Source: JAGOUU01 sp964609155 (GTDB lineage Bacteria; Pseudomonadota; Gammaproteobacteria; JAGOUU01). Taken from it: a stretch of 44,043 nucleotides of DNA. Of this stretch, positions 9,065 through 18,007 are shown piece by piece (position 1 is the stretch's first letter; each line of letters opens with the position of its first letter). The notes below the pieces were generated by a model. It was not told where the DNA came from, ran no database searches, and was given only the letters and a program-made list of their open reading frames with translations. The position numbers and the translations under genes were made by a program. The stretch covers positions 1 through 44,043 of the forward strand of contig CAZSRF010000018.1 in NCBI GenBank assembly GCA_964609155.1, in the 5' to 3' direction.

Positions 9065-10944
9065 TAAATTGCCTCAACTTCTGATAGATTATCTAGTGCT
9101 ACTTTAGTATTTAATTTTTCATTTTTTACTGATTGCCTTATTTTTACCTTGCCTGCTTTGTTTTTATACTCAGGTGCATTAAGCGGGTTGTTAATATAAG
9201 TTTCTTCCAGCTCACAGATATCTTTAAAAATATCTTCATTAATCACTGCTGGTTCATAGCCATTAATTAGGCTATTTGATTTAAAAATTTCGAATTTTAC
9301 CTTGGTAATTGGGAAATTACCTGGAACACGCAAAAATGCCTCTAAATCTTCTAGTTTCTGGATATCTGTATATGGTACTGCTGGTTTACGAACCTTGTGT
9401 TTACTTAATGATATACCATCCCTAATAGTATTAGCGCCATAAGAAATATTCTCACTCATTTCTTCTATTTCAGACTCACCTAATTCTTTTGATACCCACA
9501 AAGCAGTTTCAGCACGTGGTGTTCGAAAATATAACGAAGTATTAAATTGGTCTAGAATCCCACGAGCCCCATCTTGACCATACAAATCACAAATGCCAGC
9601 ATAACTTGTAGTACCTAGAACAAAGCACCCACCAAATTTTCGAACCTCATTAACACCCTCAAATAAACACGGCAATCGATGTAAACTATGTGCCTCATCT
9701 AAGATTAACCATACTCGACGTTGTCTGTCTGGAGTAAGTGACATGGTGGCATTTATAGCGATATCTAACCACATTGATATCAGTGGTCTTAGAGTGGGAT
9801 GTTTATCGGCTAATGATGTAATAAATATGCCTTGCGACTTCGGATCAGATACCCAATTTCTAATTGAGATTATTTCATTATTTTCTTGTAAGTACTTAAT
9901 TGATTTTAAATAAGTAGCTAATACTGATTTAATAGATATAGCAGTTTTTTCAATTTTTTCTGAAACTAAAGTTGCAGCTTCAGTATTTGCCAAAAACTCC
10001 TCCATTTTTTCTAAATCAGCAGTTAATAAATTGCGTAGTAATTTTATATTAGATTTTTCTGGATCATTACGCATCTGAAATACCGTAGCTGTAAATATTG
10101 TTCTAGCTGCATTAACCCAAAAAGGATCTTGACTTCCTTTTGGCATAGGCATCAGAGCCTCTGCAATACTATCTAGATCAGCTGAGTCTCTAGTATCTGC
10201 CCAAACATTCCAGGATTTTGAACGCTTGTCAAAAGGGTTTAAAATAATATGTCTATTTTCATCATAAAACGTCGCCGCCAAATCACAACTCTTATCTAGT
10301 ACTATAAACTTATCTCCACGCGCAATAATCCTCGCCATTAATTCCTTAATACATGTAGACTTACCAGAACCAGTTGAACCATGCAGAAAAATATGTTTTG
10401 ACTCGCTTTCTTTAATTAATGGCGCTCCACCAATAATTAAATCAGATTGTAGTTTTTGTTTTTTTACTAGTCTCTTATATGTTTTAATTGGAACCAAATT
10501 GTGACTATTTAATAGTTTATCATCAGTTATACTTTTACCTTTTTTTCTTATAAAATAACCAGCTAACGATGCAATTAAAACATAACAAAACAAACTAATT
10601 TTAAATCCCATCACTGCATTAGAATATACTTGATCCACCGTTTGCCTAACATTGCGCGATTTTAAAATATCTTGCGATAAAGCTTCATATTTTATACCGC
10701 TTGGTGTCATATGTTCCTGCTTAGATTGTTCATTTATGTTGATAACTATTTTTGCCCAACACCAAGATTTAAATACATATTGTTCATAATCAGAGTTGGT
10801 TTTGTAATACCAACATATGTTAAATAGAACAAAAATAACTAGACTAATCATGAGAACGACATTGATAATCTGGGAGAACATTCTTATATTATGTAATGTT
10901 ACCTGCCCGCCCCTAATAAAATACTTTGTTTTGGTCTCATTCAT
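9064..10944 (-). CDS. traD: TraD, type IV secretion coupling protein (VirD4-like ATPase)
   Basis: The 626-residue protein has two N-terminal membrane segments (about residues 27-45 and 112-130) and a hexameric pump domain. Walker A is GSTGSGKST near residue 195 and Walker B is VWLILDEAHSL near residue 415. ARGILDQFNTSLYFRTP and KSQGIFITSLAD are typical of the TraD/VirD4 family. It connects the relaxosome to the mating channel at the inner membrane and drives DNA transfer. F TraD is longer (about 717) because of a repetitive Gln/Pro-rich tail; that tail is absent here, so substrate recognition by TraI may use another surface. It is followed by traI with a one-base stop/start overlap. Confidence 0.95.
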   Translation of the reverse strand: MNETKTKYFIRGGQVTLHNIRMFSQIINVVLMISLVIFVLFNICWYYKTNSDYEQYVFKSWCWAKIVININEQSKQEHMTPSGIKYEALSQDILKSRNVRQTVDQVYSNAVMGFKISLFCYVLIASLAGYFIRKKGKSITDDKLLNSHNLVPIKTYKRLVKKQKLQSDLIIGGAPLIKESESKHIFLHGSTGSGKSTCIKELMARIIARGDKFIVLDKSCDLAATFYDENRHIILNPFDKRSKSWNVWADTRDSADLDSIAEALMPMPKGSQDPFWVNAARTIFTATVFQMRNDPEKSNIKLLRNLLTADLEKMEEFLANTEAATLVSEKIEKTAISIKSVLATYLKSIKYLQENNEIISIRNWVSDPKSQGIFITSLADKHPTLRPLISMWLDIAINATMSLTPDRQRRVWLILDEAHSLHRLPCLFEGVNEVRKFGGCFVLGTTSYAGICDLYGQDGARGILDQFNTSLYFRTPRAETALWVSKELGESEIEEMSENISYGANTIRDGISLSKHKVRKPAVPYTDIQKLEDLEAFLRVPGNFPITKVKFEIFKSNSLINGYEPAVINEDIFKDICELEETYINNPLNAPEYKNKAGKVKIRQSVKNEKLNTKVALDNLSEVEAI

Positions 10945-10947
10945 GTA

Positions 10948-11202
10948 TTAATCCCTATGATCGCATTGTTGATTATCTACAATCTTTTGCAGTAATATCT
11001 TAATTTCATTAAGTTGCTTTTGCTTAGCAATGTCCGTGACGACATCATATATCATAGGGCTTACAGATTTTAATTTTATATTAGCATCAAAAGTTCCATA
11101 TGATTTAATTGCGTTTTTTTCTTGCTTAATTAAATGATCTGAATCTGCAAATAATGATCCTGATAAAACCAATGATATTAACAATAGAATTTTTCTATTC
11201 AT
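10948..11202 (-). CDS. Small exported protein of unknown function in the transfer operon
   Basis: The 84-residue protein starts with a basic n-region and hydrophobic core (MNRKILLLISLVLSGSLFA), a clear Sec signal peptide with likely cleavage after SLFA. The mature part, about 65 residues, is charged and probably helical, with one Cys near the end. It sits between traT and traD, 3 bp before traD, with a strong ribosome site (AAAGGAGAT) ahead of its ATG. F plasmid has no recognisable counterpart at this place. A periplasmic accessory role in mating-pair formation or exclusion is plausible only from position. Confidence 0.75.
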   Translation of the reverse strand: MNRKILLLISLVLSGSLFADSDHLIKQEKNAIKSYGTFDANIKLKSVSPMIYDVVTDIAKQKQLNEIKILLQKIVDNQQCDHRD

Positions 11203-11220
11203 TTTATTATCTCCTTTATA

Positions 11221-11961
11221 TTAACCAAATATCCCAGCAATAGTCTGAGCAAGCCCTTCGGTTAATTCAGGCTCAGCAGTTGTGAAATCTAGATTAACTT
11301 TATTAGCACTGCTAACCACTCTGGTTTGATAGCGCTTCCAGTTAGTAGTTTCATTTGATCTAATTTGTTTATTTCCGCTTGTACCTTGGGCTAAATTAGA
11401 ATTGGTAATTTCAGAAATCTTAGCGCTACTTTTTTCAGAAATTTGTAAATCAGTTATTACGTTGTATGTTACATTTTTAATCATTGAATCAGCCACCATT
11501 CCTATAGCAGCTCCAGCAAGACCTCCAGTCAGTGGAGACATTTTATTATTAGAATATAGTCCAGCAACTGTTCCAACCGCTCCACCTTCAATTGCTGCAC
11601 CATAACCACCAAATAAAGCTTGGTTTAGATCCTCTGGTTTAGCCTCGCCAACTTTTAATACATTAGCTTGAAGCAAATAATGAGCTTTGGCAGGGTCATT
11701 AGTAATCTTATAACCTGAGTTTGCTAGTTTTAAAGCTATCTTGTCTTTGAGATTAAATGATGGTTTATCAGATGTATTTCTAATTTGTAGTAATACCGTT
11801 TTTTGATTGGGTGGCACAGGATCTAAAAATATTGTAGATGACATTTTTGATTCAGTTTTAAGACTGGAATGTTCCATTAAATTTTTCGAGGCAGTACATC
11901 CGCCTAGCAAACTTAGTGAAAAACCAGCTATAATTAGCGTATGACAAGTTTTATTTAACAT
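11221..11961 (-). CDS. traT: TraT-like surface exclusion lipoprotein
   Basis: The 246-residue protein has a lipoprotein signal with lipobox LLGGC, so the mature protein should start with an acylated Cys and sit in the outer membrane. The body matches TraT: VLLQIRNTSDKP, then a glycine-rich hydrophobic hairpin (GGYGAAIEGGAVGTVAGL, then GGLAGAAIGMVADSM), and a C-terminal region with YQTRVVSSANKV. TraT blocks redundant mating by stopping stable pair formation and was first noted for complement resistance. It lies between traG and traD as in F. A divergent gene begins 27 bp upstream, which splits the transfer operon here. Confidence 0.93.
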   Translation of the reverse strand: MLNKTCHTLIIAGFSLSLLGGCTASKNLMEHSSLKTESKMSSTIFLDPVPPNQKTVLLQIRNTSDKPSFNLKDKIALKLANSGYKITNDPAKAHYLLQANVLKVGEAKPEDLNQALFGGYGAAIEGGAVGTVAGLYSNNKMSPLTGGLAGAAIGMVADSMIKNVTYNVITDLQISEKSSAKISEITNSNLAQGTSGNKQIRSNETTNWKRYQTRVVSSANKVNLDFTTAEPELTEGLAQTIAGIFG

Positions 11962-11988
11962 AGTATTTCCTTATAAGGGGTATTGTTT

Positions 11989-12531
11989 ATGGTTATTGAT
12001 GAGTTGAACAACGAGGCTAAAAAGATCAGAAAGAGGATTTCCACCCTGACTTGCATCATATATTTTTCTAGTATTTTATTATTAACAATAATTATTGGTG
12101 TACCAGAAATTGTCTTCATAGCTTCCGCCTTTACAGGAGTCTTTACTTGCGGAATCTCTTCTTTGCTGATGTCTAGCTCATTGATAAAATACAAAGATGC
12201 AATTTTAGAAGGAGTTATTTTTGAAAATACTATTACTAAAAATGGTATTATCATCTTCCTTGTGTTATTACTTTCCACAGTCGGATTCAGCTTTATCGTT
12301 GCTAAAGAACTAGCACTTAGCTCTTTAATTTTTCCTCTTGTCTCAGGTTCAATAATGGGACTGGTTCTATTAATAGTAAACTCAGCTCGTGATACATCTT
12401 TAAGCTCTGGAGACACTAATGACAACCATGCTGAATACCGATTTTCAGATCCTATAGCAATGTACACACCTAGCGATTGGAGGTATAGCGATCCGAAATC
12501 TCCCGGAAACCCAATATATCCTAATAATTGA
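11989..12531 (+). CDS. Inverted membrane-protein gene in the traS position; candidate entry-exclusion protein
   Basis: This plus-strand gene lies within an otherwise minus-strand operon, between traG (stop 12552) and traT (start 11961). I start it at the ATG at 11989, which has AAGGGG just upstream, giving 180 residues; a TTG six bases earlier is possible. Four hydrophobic segments are visible (residues about 22-40, 42-64, 88-108 and 113-133), then a polar tail rich in Asp, Ser and Pro. In F plasmid this slot holds traS, which encodes an inner-membrane entry-exclusion protein of similar size and low sequence conservation. By position and topology this may do the same job. A 196-codon frame on the opposite strand (11955-12545) is rejected as a shadow. 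No strong promoter is seen upstream. Confidence 0.7.
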   Translation: MVIDELNNEAKKIRKRISTLTCIIYFSSILLLTIIIGVPEIVFIASAFTGVFTCGISSLLMSSSLIKYKDAILEGVIFENTITKNGIIIFLVLLLSTVGFSFIVAKELALSSLIFPLVSGSIMGLVLLIVNSARDTSLSSGDTNDNHAEYRFSDPIAMYTPSDWRYSDPKSPGNPIYPNN

Positions 12532-12551
12532 TTATTTTTTAACATATAACA

Positions 12552-15362
12552 TTATTTGTCCTCAGTTAATAAATCTAGATTTTTAAGGTTTTTGGATAGA
12601 TTAGTGTCACCTTTAATTTCAACACTTGGTTTTACATAAGTATCGACCTCATCTTTTCTAAGCTTACCAAAATCAAATATTTTCTCTTTTATAGTCCCAA
12701 TCTCTTCATCTGAATTTGAAATGATGTTTTTTACTTCATTTTTGATGGATTCATCAATAGTCTGTTTATATATGTTTTTTGCTGCTGGAGTTGCATTTAA
12801 AATACTCTTATTAGCTTTATAAGAAGTATTGGTATTATTCATATCGGTTACGGAATTTTTATATTTACCCCACTGTTCATCAACATCCGCCTTGTTTATA
12901 TGTTCTGCTTTCCACAAGCTTAAACTAGATTCAACTTTATTCATGACAAATTGCTCAGCGTAGCTATTACGCAGTTTATCATTGGTTCTTAATAAAGCTT
13001 CGGCTTGGTTGATACCCATTGAACCTTTACCAGAATATAGCGGTTGACTTGCCACGTACTCTAAAAACTCTTGATTAGCATTATGGTTAATAGTACCTGA
13101 ATGCTCATTATTATAAGTTGCAATTTCTCTATAACTTTGAGACTCCTGAAGATGGGCGCTGTAATTCTTGCTAGACTGTATGGCATTATCAAGGCTAGTG
13201 CTCATATTTTCAGCTAAATTTGCACCATTTCGAAGATCGGATCTGTAACTATTTTCTTCAATACCTTTAATTGCTTTATCAAAAGTTGCTGTCAAATTAT
13301 TATTAGTTAAGAACTCTTGAGCTTTAGAGTAATTTTCTGCATCCTGAGACGTCCAAACTCTATCGTAATCAACTTTACCACCAACTGTTCCTTGAACATT
13401 AACATTTGCACCAGTAAACTTATTTCCAATCCAGCCAGCAATATTATCTTTAGAATTCCAACCTAAGGTCCCGGATATATTTCCATAAGCCCCTACCAAA
13501 AATTTACCAGCATCTTGTTTTGACATATTATTGTCATTAGCAAATTTATCTATTGCAACCGCGTATTCTGCAGCTGCTTGTGAATAACCACCAGACGTAT
13601 TCTTACTAAAGCTTTCTCCAGTTGTTGTACCTAAATTAATCTGATGCCCGATTTCATAAAGATAGCGTGTCATCGAATTCATATTTTCGCTATAAGATAC
13701 CTGATCATTTTTTGTTACATTTAATGATTTATCTGCTTGTTCTGTAGCGCCAGCACTTGTTCTAGATGCTAGATTAATACCAGTGTTTAATCGAGATATG
13801 CCAGACTCCATGTTAACAATTCCACTCCCTACAACAGTTTGTGTAACTTGCGAACCACTAGGGAGAACCGAAGACATCATTCCGCTACTATAATTTACAT
13901 CACTGTTGTGTTTAAATGCGCTTGTATTAGCCATCGAATGATTATTAAAATTAGTGTTCCCCAAGCTATAACTACCCGTTACTGCTTCCCCGCTTGCTGC
14001 CATAGCATAGGATTGCGTAGAGTTTCCAACTAGCTGCGACATTTGGGTAAACACTGAGCCTAAACCTTGTTTTGCTAAATTCATCATCCCCCAAGCAATA
14101 TAAGGCACTAGAATAGTAAAATAGCCAAAGAGTGATGCCATATCATACTGAGTTTGCGTCAAAGCACTTGAGTCATAAAAAGATAAGCCGCTACCATAGC
14201 TTTTCATTTTAATCACCCAGGTAAAACCAAAGTTTAGGATAGCGTAAACAACCGGCCAAGAGCCTACCCATACCATGGTCATCAAATAGTTAAAAAACAC
14301 TTTCTCACCATTGGTAAATAATGAATACAAAACAACTAAAATAAATAAAGCATAAATCATGGTCTCTGTAGCCCCTGCCATTGCAGGTAACCACCTGGCC
14401 ATCATCAGTCCAGTGGTATTATTCGCAAAAGCTTTTTGAGCGCTTGCCCTTGTTACAGCGTAAGAATACATACCAAGCTCTGGATTATTTAAAGCAGCAT
14501 CCTGTATAGCATTTATCATGATGTTTTGCTTTAGGATTTCAACACCATCTTTTGATAGCCCTGTTAAGTAGTCATAACCAGATGCAACGCTTAGCAAGAA
14601 AGTATCTTTCAATGCTTTGTTGTTGCTAGGCTCTTTAAAGTCGTGGGTGGGAAAGATAAGTTTAGCGTATTTGTCTATGGCATTTTCTGCTGAACTATCA
14701 AATCTTGACTGTAGCTCTTTAACGCCTTCTCGGCATATAACCACCTTGTTATCAAGCATAAAAGAACGATTAGCAGATGCATTATTTGTAACTAGCCCCC
14801 ATATATCATCCGTACGCAGTAGTTGTTCCAGTGTATAGGCGCCTAGATATATATCATAAAAAACACACTGCTCAAGGTAGCTATTAAGAGATTTTTTAAA
14901 TTCTGAATCTATTATTTTAACCTGGCTTGCATTTCGAACAACATGGGAGGCAAATAGATAGCCAGTTTTACTATAAGAGATATCGTCTTTTTGATGGAAC
15001 GCTGTTTCAACTAGCCTTGTTAAACCAAAAAAAGTGCCGCTTACTAGATGTGCTGGTAGTGCAAGGCCTATAGGAACATTATCGACAACAAAGTCATTTC
15101 TAGAGATATCATCTTTTATATGAACGGTGACTTTTGGCATAATCAGTAGTGTTGTCACAAAAATATATAAAATAGTACTTTTAACTAAAACAGCAACGTT
15201 TTTATTGATAACATAGCTACAAGCAGCAGCAAATGACGCTGCAAGAAACATCCCCTTTAGTGCTGTATCAAACCCGACGTTATTAACGGTCGCTGCCACA
15301 GCATTTAATACTTCTGCAGTAAACTCTGCCATCCCATAGCTATATATCATTATCTGGCTCAT
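12552..15362 (-). CDS. traG: TraG, mating-pair formation and stabilisation protein
   Basis: At 936 residues it equals F TraG (938) in size. Several membrane spans fill the N-terminal part (about residues 30-95 and 325-450), including ALFILVVLYSLF and YLMTMVWVGSWPVVYAILNF, which are typical of the TraG_N domain. The rest is a long hydrophilic, Ser/Asn-rich periplasmic or translocated region with SYAMAASGEAVTGSYSLGN and helical repeats. In F the N-terminal part is needed for pilus assembly, and the C-terminal part stabilises mating pairs and contacts the recipient's TraS for exclusion. It starts 8 bp after traH. Confidence 0.95.
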   Translation of the reverse strand: MSQIMIYSYGMAEFTAEVLNAVAATVNNVGFDTALKGMFLAASFAAACSYVINKNVAVLVKSTILYIFVTTLLIMPKVTVHIKDDISRNDFVVDNVPIGLALPAHLVSGTFFGLTRLVETAFHQKDDISYSKTGYLFASHVVRNASQVKIIDSEFKKSLNSYLEQCVFYDIYLGAYTLEQLLRTDDIWGLVTNNASANRSFMLDNKVVICREGVKELQSRFDSSAENAIDKYAKLIFPTHDFKEPSNNKALKDTFLLSVASGYDYLTGLSKDGVEILKQNIMINAIQDAALNNPELGMYSYAVTRASAQKAFANNTTGLMMARWLPAMAGATETMIYALFILVVLYSLFTNGEKVFFNYLMTMVWVGSWPVVYAILNFGFTWVIKMKSYGSGLSFYDSSALTQTQYDMASLFGYFTILVPYIAWGMMNLAKQGLGSVFTQMSQLVGNSTQSYAMAASGEAVTGSYSLGNTNFNNHSMANTSAFKHNSDVNYSSGMMSSVLPSGSQVTQTVVGSGIVNMESGISRLNTGINLASRTSAGATEQADKSLNVTKNDQVSYSENMNSMTRYLYEIGHQINLGTTTGESFSKNTSGGYSQAAAEYAVAIDKFANDNNMSKQDAGKFLVGAYGNISGTLGWNSKDNIAGWIGNKFTGANVNVQGTVGGKVDYDRVWTSQDAENYSKAQEFLTNNNLTATFDKAIKGIEENSYRSDLRNGANLAENMSTSLDNAIQSSKNYSAHLQESQSYREIATYNNEHSGTINHNANQEFLEYVASQPLYSGKGSMGINQAEALLRTNDKLRNSYAEQFVMNKVESSLSLWKAEHINKADVDEQWGKYKNSVTDMNNTNTSYKANKSILNATPAAKNIYKQTIDESIKNEVKNIISNSDEEIGTIKEKIFDFGKLRKDEVDTYVKPSVEIKGDTNLSKNLKNLDLLTEDK

Positions 15363-15370
15363 AACTGTCC

Positions 15371-16759
15371 TTAAATATTATCTGCCCATGTTAAGGCATC
15401 TTTAAAAGGTGCTTGGAGTTGCTGCGCTAACCTTTGCTCAATCATAATAGTTTGCTCTATCATTTGGGTGGTTAAAGCTCGCTGCTCATAAGTATCTAAT
15501 TTGCGATTTCTAACATTTTGTTTGGCTGCTTCTATATTGGTTATAAACTCTTTAAACTCAGCCTCTGGTAATTGTAATGTTCTTGCTTTATTCAAAACCT
15601 CTTGTAAAGATTCTTCTAGATATAAATACAGCATATCTGTGGCTATAATTTCACTATAAGTAGTTACATCAAGAGTCGATAGCCCCCTTGAAAAAGCACT
15701 CTGGACGTTAAGCATTTTGTAAACTGGCAGAGTTGTCGACTGAATAAATCGTTTTTCAGACTCATCAAGTGGCGTATGAATAGAACGAATTTTGCCAACT
15801 ATAGAGTTTAGCTTCATTTTAACCATCTCAATAAACGCTTTTTCTTTAGGAATAGTGATTTCTTTATTGGTTGATGGGTTTAAACAACCGTTTTCATCAT
15901 CTGTGTCACAACCGTAGACTTTAATTTTGCCTCCATGCATCAGTGTATTGATAAAGTCTTGACTCACTGCAAGTGATGGATAATGTTTTTTATTAGCACC
16001 AGTTGCATTTTCAGCCTTATGATTATAAATAATAGTGCCAGACATGCTCATCATAAGCTCTGATAATTCATTATCATCTTTAAATAACGGGTTAGTTTTA
16101 ATCGCCTTCCAAGCAAAGTTCATGCTACCCATCAGTGTATTTTCATAACCAGGCTCAGACTTTAATCGATTAAAGGCTTTTTGCCTGCCTGATAGGGTTT
16201 TACATTCCATTCTAGCTTCTGCATAGTCGGAAAAGATACCTGTATGCGTGTTAACAACAGACTGACAAACATTACGTTGCGCTTCATCAGTCTTGGGAAA
16301 TACAGAGCCAACCAACCCCACAGCTGTCTCACAAGAATTAATACTGCGATTGGTAAAATCTGTTACTTTACGTGATAAATCTTTCATTGTATTAGAGATA
16401 AGCGGGCTTACAGTTTCAAGAGCAAGATTAAAACCGTAAGAGACGTTATCTGACATAATATTTTGCGCAAGTTTTTTTGCCTCGCTATTCGTAATAAAAG
16501 AAAAACCTCCTGCGTACATATCAATACCACCACAACCAGCGCTCACTTTAGGTAAATTTAAATAAGCCACCTGCTGATTACGGATAGCGCTTCTGGCATA
16601 TAAACTGCCGCCAGCATAATGACCCGCTGACTGGCTACTATAAGCCCCTGTCACATTTGATTTAAAATCCATTGAGTCAAATGCTTTTTGTAAATCGTTC
16701 TGGATGCTTGCAAAGCTAGTACTGCTTAAAAACATAAGTAAAATACAAGTCCTTTTCAT
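15371..16759 (-). CDS. traH: TraH, F-type pilus assembly protein
   Basis: The 462-residue protein carries a signal peptide (MKRTCILLMFLSSTSFA) and is therefore periplasmic or outer-membrane associated. Family signatures include AGGSLYARS, then SAGCGGIDMYAGGFSFI, and a C-terminal region of predicted coiled coil around residues 390-440. F TraH is 458 residues. It works with TraF, TraU, TraW, TrbB and TrbI in pilus extension and retraction. It follows trbB by 10 bp and precedes traG by 8 bp. Confidence 0.95.
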   Translation of the reverse strand: MKRTCILLMFLSSTSFASIQNDLQKAFDSMDFKSNVTGAYSSQSAGHYAGGSLYARSAIRNQQVAYLNLPKVSAGCGGIDMYAGGFSFITNSEAKKLAQNIMSDNVSYGFNLALETVSPLISNTMKDLSRKVTDFTNRSINSCETAVGLVGSVFPKTDEAQRNVCQSVVNTHTGIFSDYAEARMECKTLSGRQKAFNRLKSEPGYENTLMGSMNFAWKAIKTNPLFKDDNELSELMMSMSGTIIYNHKAENATGANKKHYPSLAVSQDFINTLMHGGKIKVYGCDTDDENGCLNPSTNKEITIPKEKAFIEMVKMKLNSIVGKIRSIHTPLDESEKRFIQSTTLPVYKMLNVQSAFSRGLSTLDVTTYSEIIATDMLYLYLEESLQEVLNKARTLQLPEAEFKEFITNIEAAKQNVRNRKLDTYEQRALTTQMIEQTIMIEQRLAQQLQAPFKDALTWADNI

Positions 16760-16769
16760 CTATGCTCCC

Positions 16770-17252
16770 TTATATTTCAAATCCAAGTCTGGCTATATTA
16801 TTCAACAATTGGCTGCTACTAACATACCCTTGACTTACCACATAAGACTCATCGGAATTGTTTTTTAGTAGCAGCACTGTAGGGAATACCTTAATATTAA
16901 GTATCTGAGCGATATCAGGTATATAATCTGCATCTTCAAATCCTGTTATAACTCCACCATCTGCAGTTGCTGAAGTCACTTCAATATTATTGCTATCAGC
17001 AAATATACGTAAAATAGGGGCAAACTGATGACAATATTTACAACTACTTGAATACACAAAAAATAGCTTATAGTTTTTTGCCTCTGACTTTTGATTTTTG
17101 GTTTTATATTCTCTGTTTATTTTCTCGTCTATATTCCTATCTATACTCTGAGTCCATTTATCTAAATCTAACCCATAGTACAGCCCTGAGTTTGTCATAA
17201 GAATGATACAGATGATAAAATTAGCTAAATAATAGGCTTTGGGTTTATTCAT
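16770..17252 (-). CDS. trbB: TrbB-like periplasmic thioredoxin-fold protein
   Basis: The 160-residue protein has an N-terminal signal anchor (residues 8-27) and a thioredoxin fold with active-site Cys71-Lys-Tyr-Cys74 and the cis-proline loop KVFPTVLLL. TrbB of F is a disulfide isomerase that helps fold cysteine-rich Tra proteins such as TraN, TraU and TraH. This gene lies between traF and traH, starting 4 bases inside the traF end, which fits that role. The retained CxxC contrasts with the neighbouring TraF, which lacks one. Confidence 0.9.
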   Translation of the reverse strand: MNKPKAYYLANFIICIILMTNSGLYYGLDLDKWTQSIDRNIDEKINREYKTKNQKSEAKNYKLFFVYSSSCKYCHQFAPILRIFADSNNIEVTSATADGGVITGFEDADYIPDIAQILNIKVFPTVLLLKNNSDESYVVSQGYVSSSQLLNNIARLGFEI

Positions 17253-18007
17253 AGTAATCCTCTTATTAATTTATCTATTTGCACTTCTATTTCACTCTCG
17301 CTAGCTACACCAAAGGCAAGTGGCTGGGTTTCTTTGTTTTGCACATTAAGTGCAATAAGAGCTGGCGTAACTGTAATCCCTAGCTGCTTTGCACGCCCAT
17401 TATCAGCTGATGGATTTTGAAAATATTGATTGGGTGTTTTATCTATAGCAACAGCAATTACTGCAACATTATTGCTAGAGGCAAATTCACGCACTATTTT
17501 GCTTTGGAAAGTATCAAGTGATCTCTTGCCTTCATAGAAAAATAACAGCCCATATAGTTTGCTAAATTTTTCTAATGAACTATTAATAGTATTTTTATTC
17601 TCTTTTTCTATAATTTGCTTAGCATAGTTATTGGTCGGATTGAGCGCTGTAAAATTAAGCTCTGGATGGGTAAGCAGAGCTTTTTGCCAACCTACACTAA
17701 ACTTAGATGCCATATTAACAACTTTATTTTGTGCCTTTATGTAGTTACTCACATTTTCAACTGTCGGCTCTATTAGCGCTTTGGATTTCAGCTCTTCTAC
17801 TTCTGTAGATATTTCTTTTAAAACTTGTGTATGGGAAATACTGGGCTTTAATATTTCTTTAGTGTTTTTAGGTTGTGTTTTAACAAGATCTAATACCACC
17901 TCATCTTTACCCCAATACCAGCCATTGGCAAAAGAGCTGTCTTCAAGTGCATAGCTTTTTTGAATAATCAATAAAATAAATATTGTTGTGGCAAAATACT
18001 TAAGCAT
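17249..18007 (-). CDS. traF: TraF, pilus assembly protein with a thioredoxin-like fold lacking CxxC
   Basis: I start it at the ATG at 18007, which overlaps the traN stop (18000) and opens a proper signal peptide (MLKYFATTIFILLIIQKSYA). An upstream start at 18049 would put a basic stretch before the signal. The resulting 252 residues match F TraF (247). The mature protein begins SSFANGWYWGKDE, typical of TraF, and a thioredoxin-like half follows (LLFFYEGKRSLDTFQ...VIAVAIDK) where the redox cysteines are absent, as in F. It acts in the periplasm with TraH and TraW. It overlaps trbB by 4 bp. Confidence 0.93.
   Translation of the reverse strand: MLKYFATTIFILLIIQKSYALEDSSFANGWYWGKDEVVLDLVKTQPKNTKEILKPSISHTQVLKEISTEVEELKSKALIEPTVENVSNYIKAQNKVVNMASKFSVGWQKALLTHPELNFTALNPTNNYAKQIIEKENKNTINSSLEKFSKLYGLLFFYEGKRSLDTFQSKIVREFASSNNVAVIAVAIDKTPNQYFQNPSADNGRAKQLGITVTPALIALNVQNKETQPLAFGVASESEIEVQIDKLIRGLL

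Noticed and set aside
11955..12545. 196-codon minus-strand frame opposite the traS-position gene
   Set aside because: It has a poor start context, and its protein looks like a reverse-strand shadow, whereas the plus-strand frame has a ribosome site and regular membrane spans.
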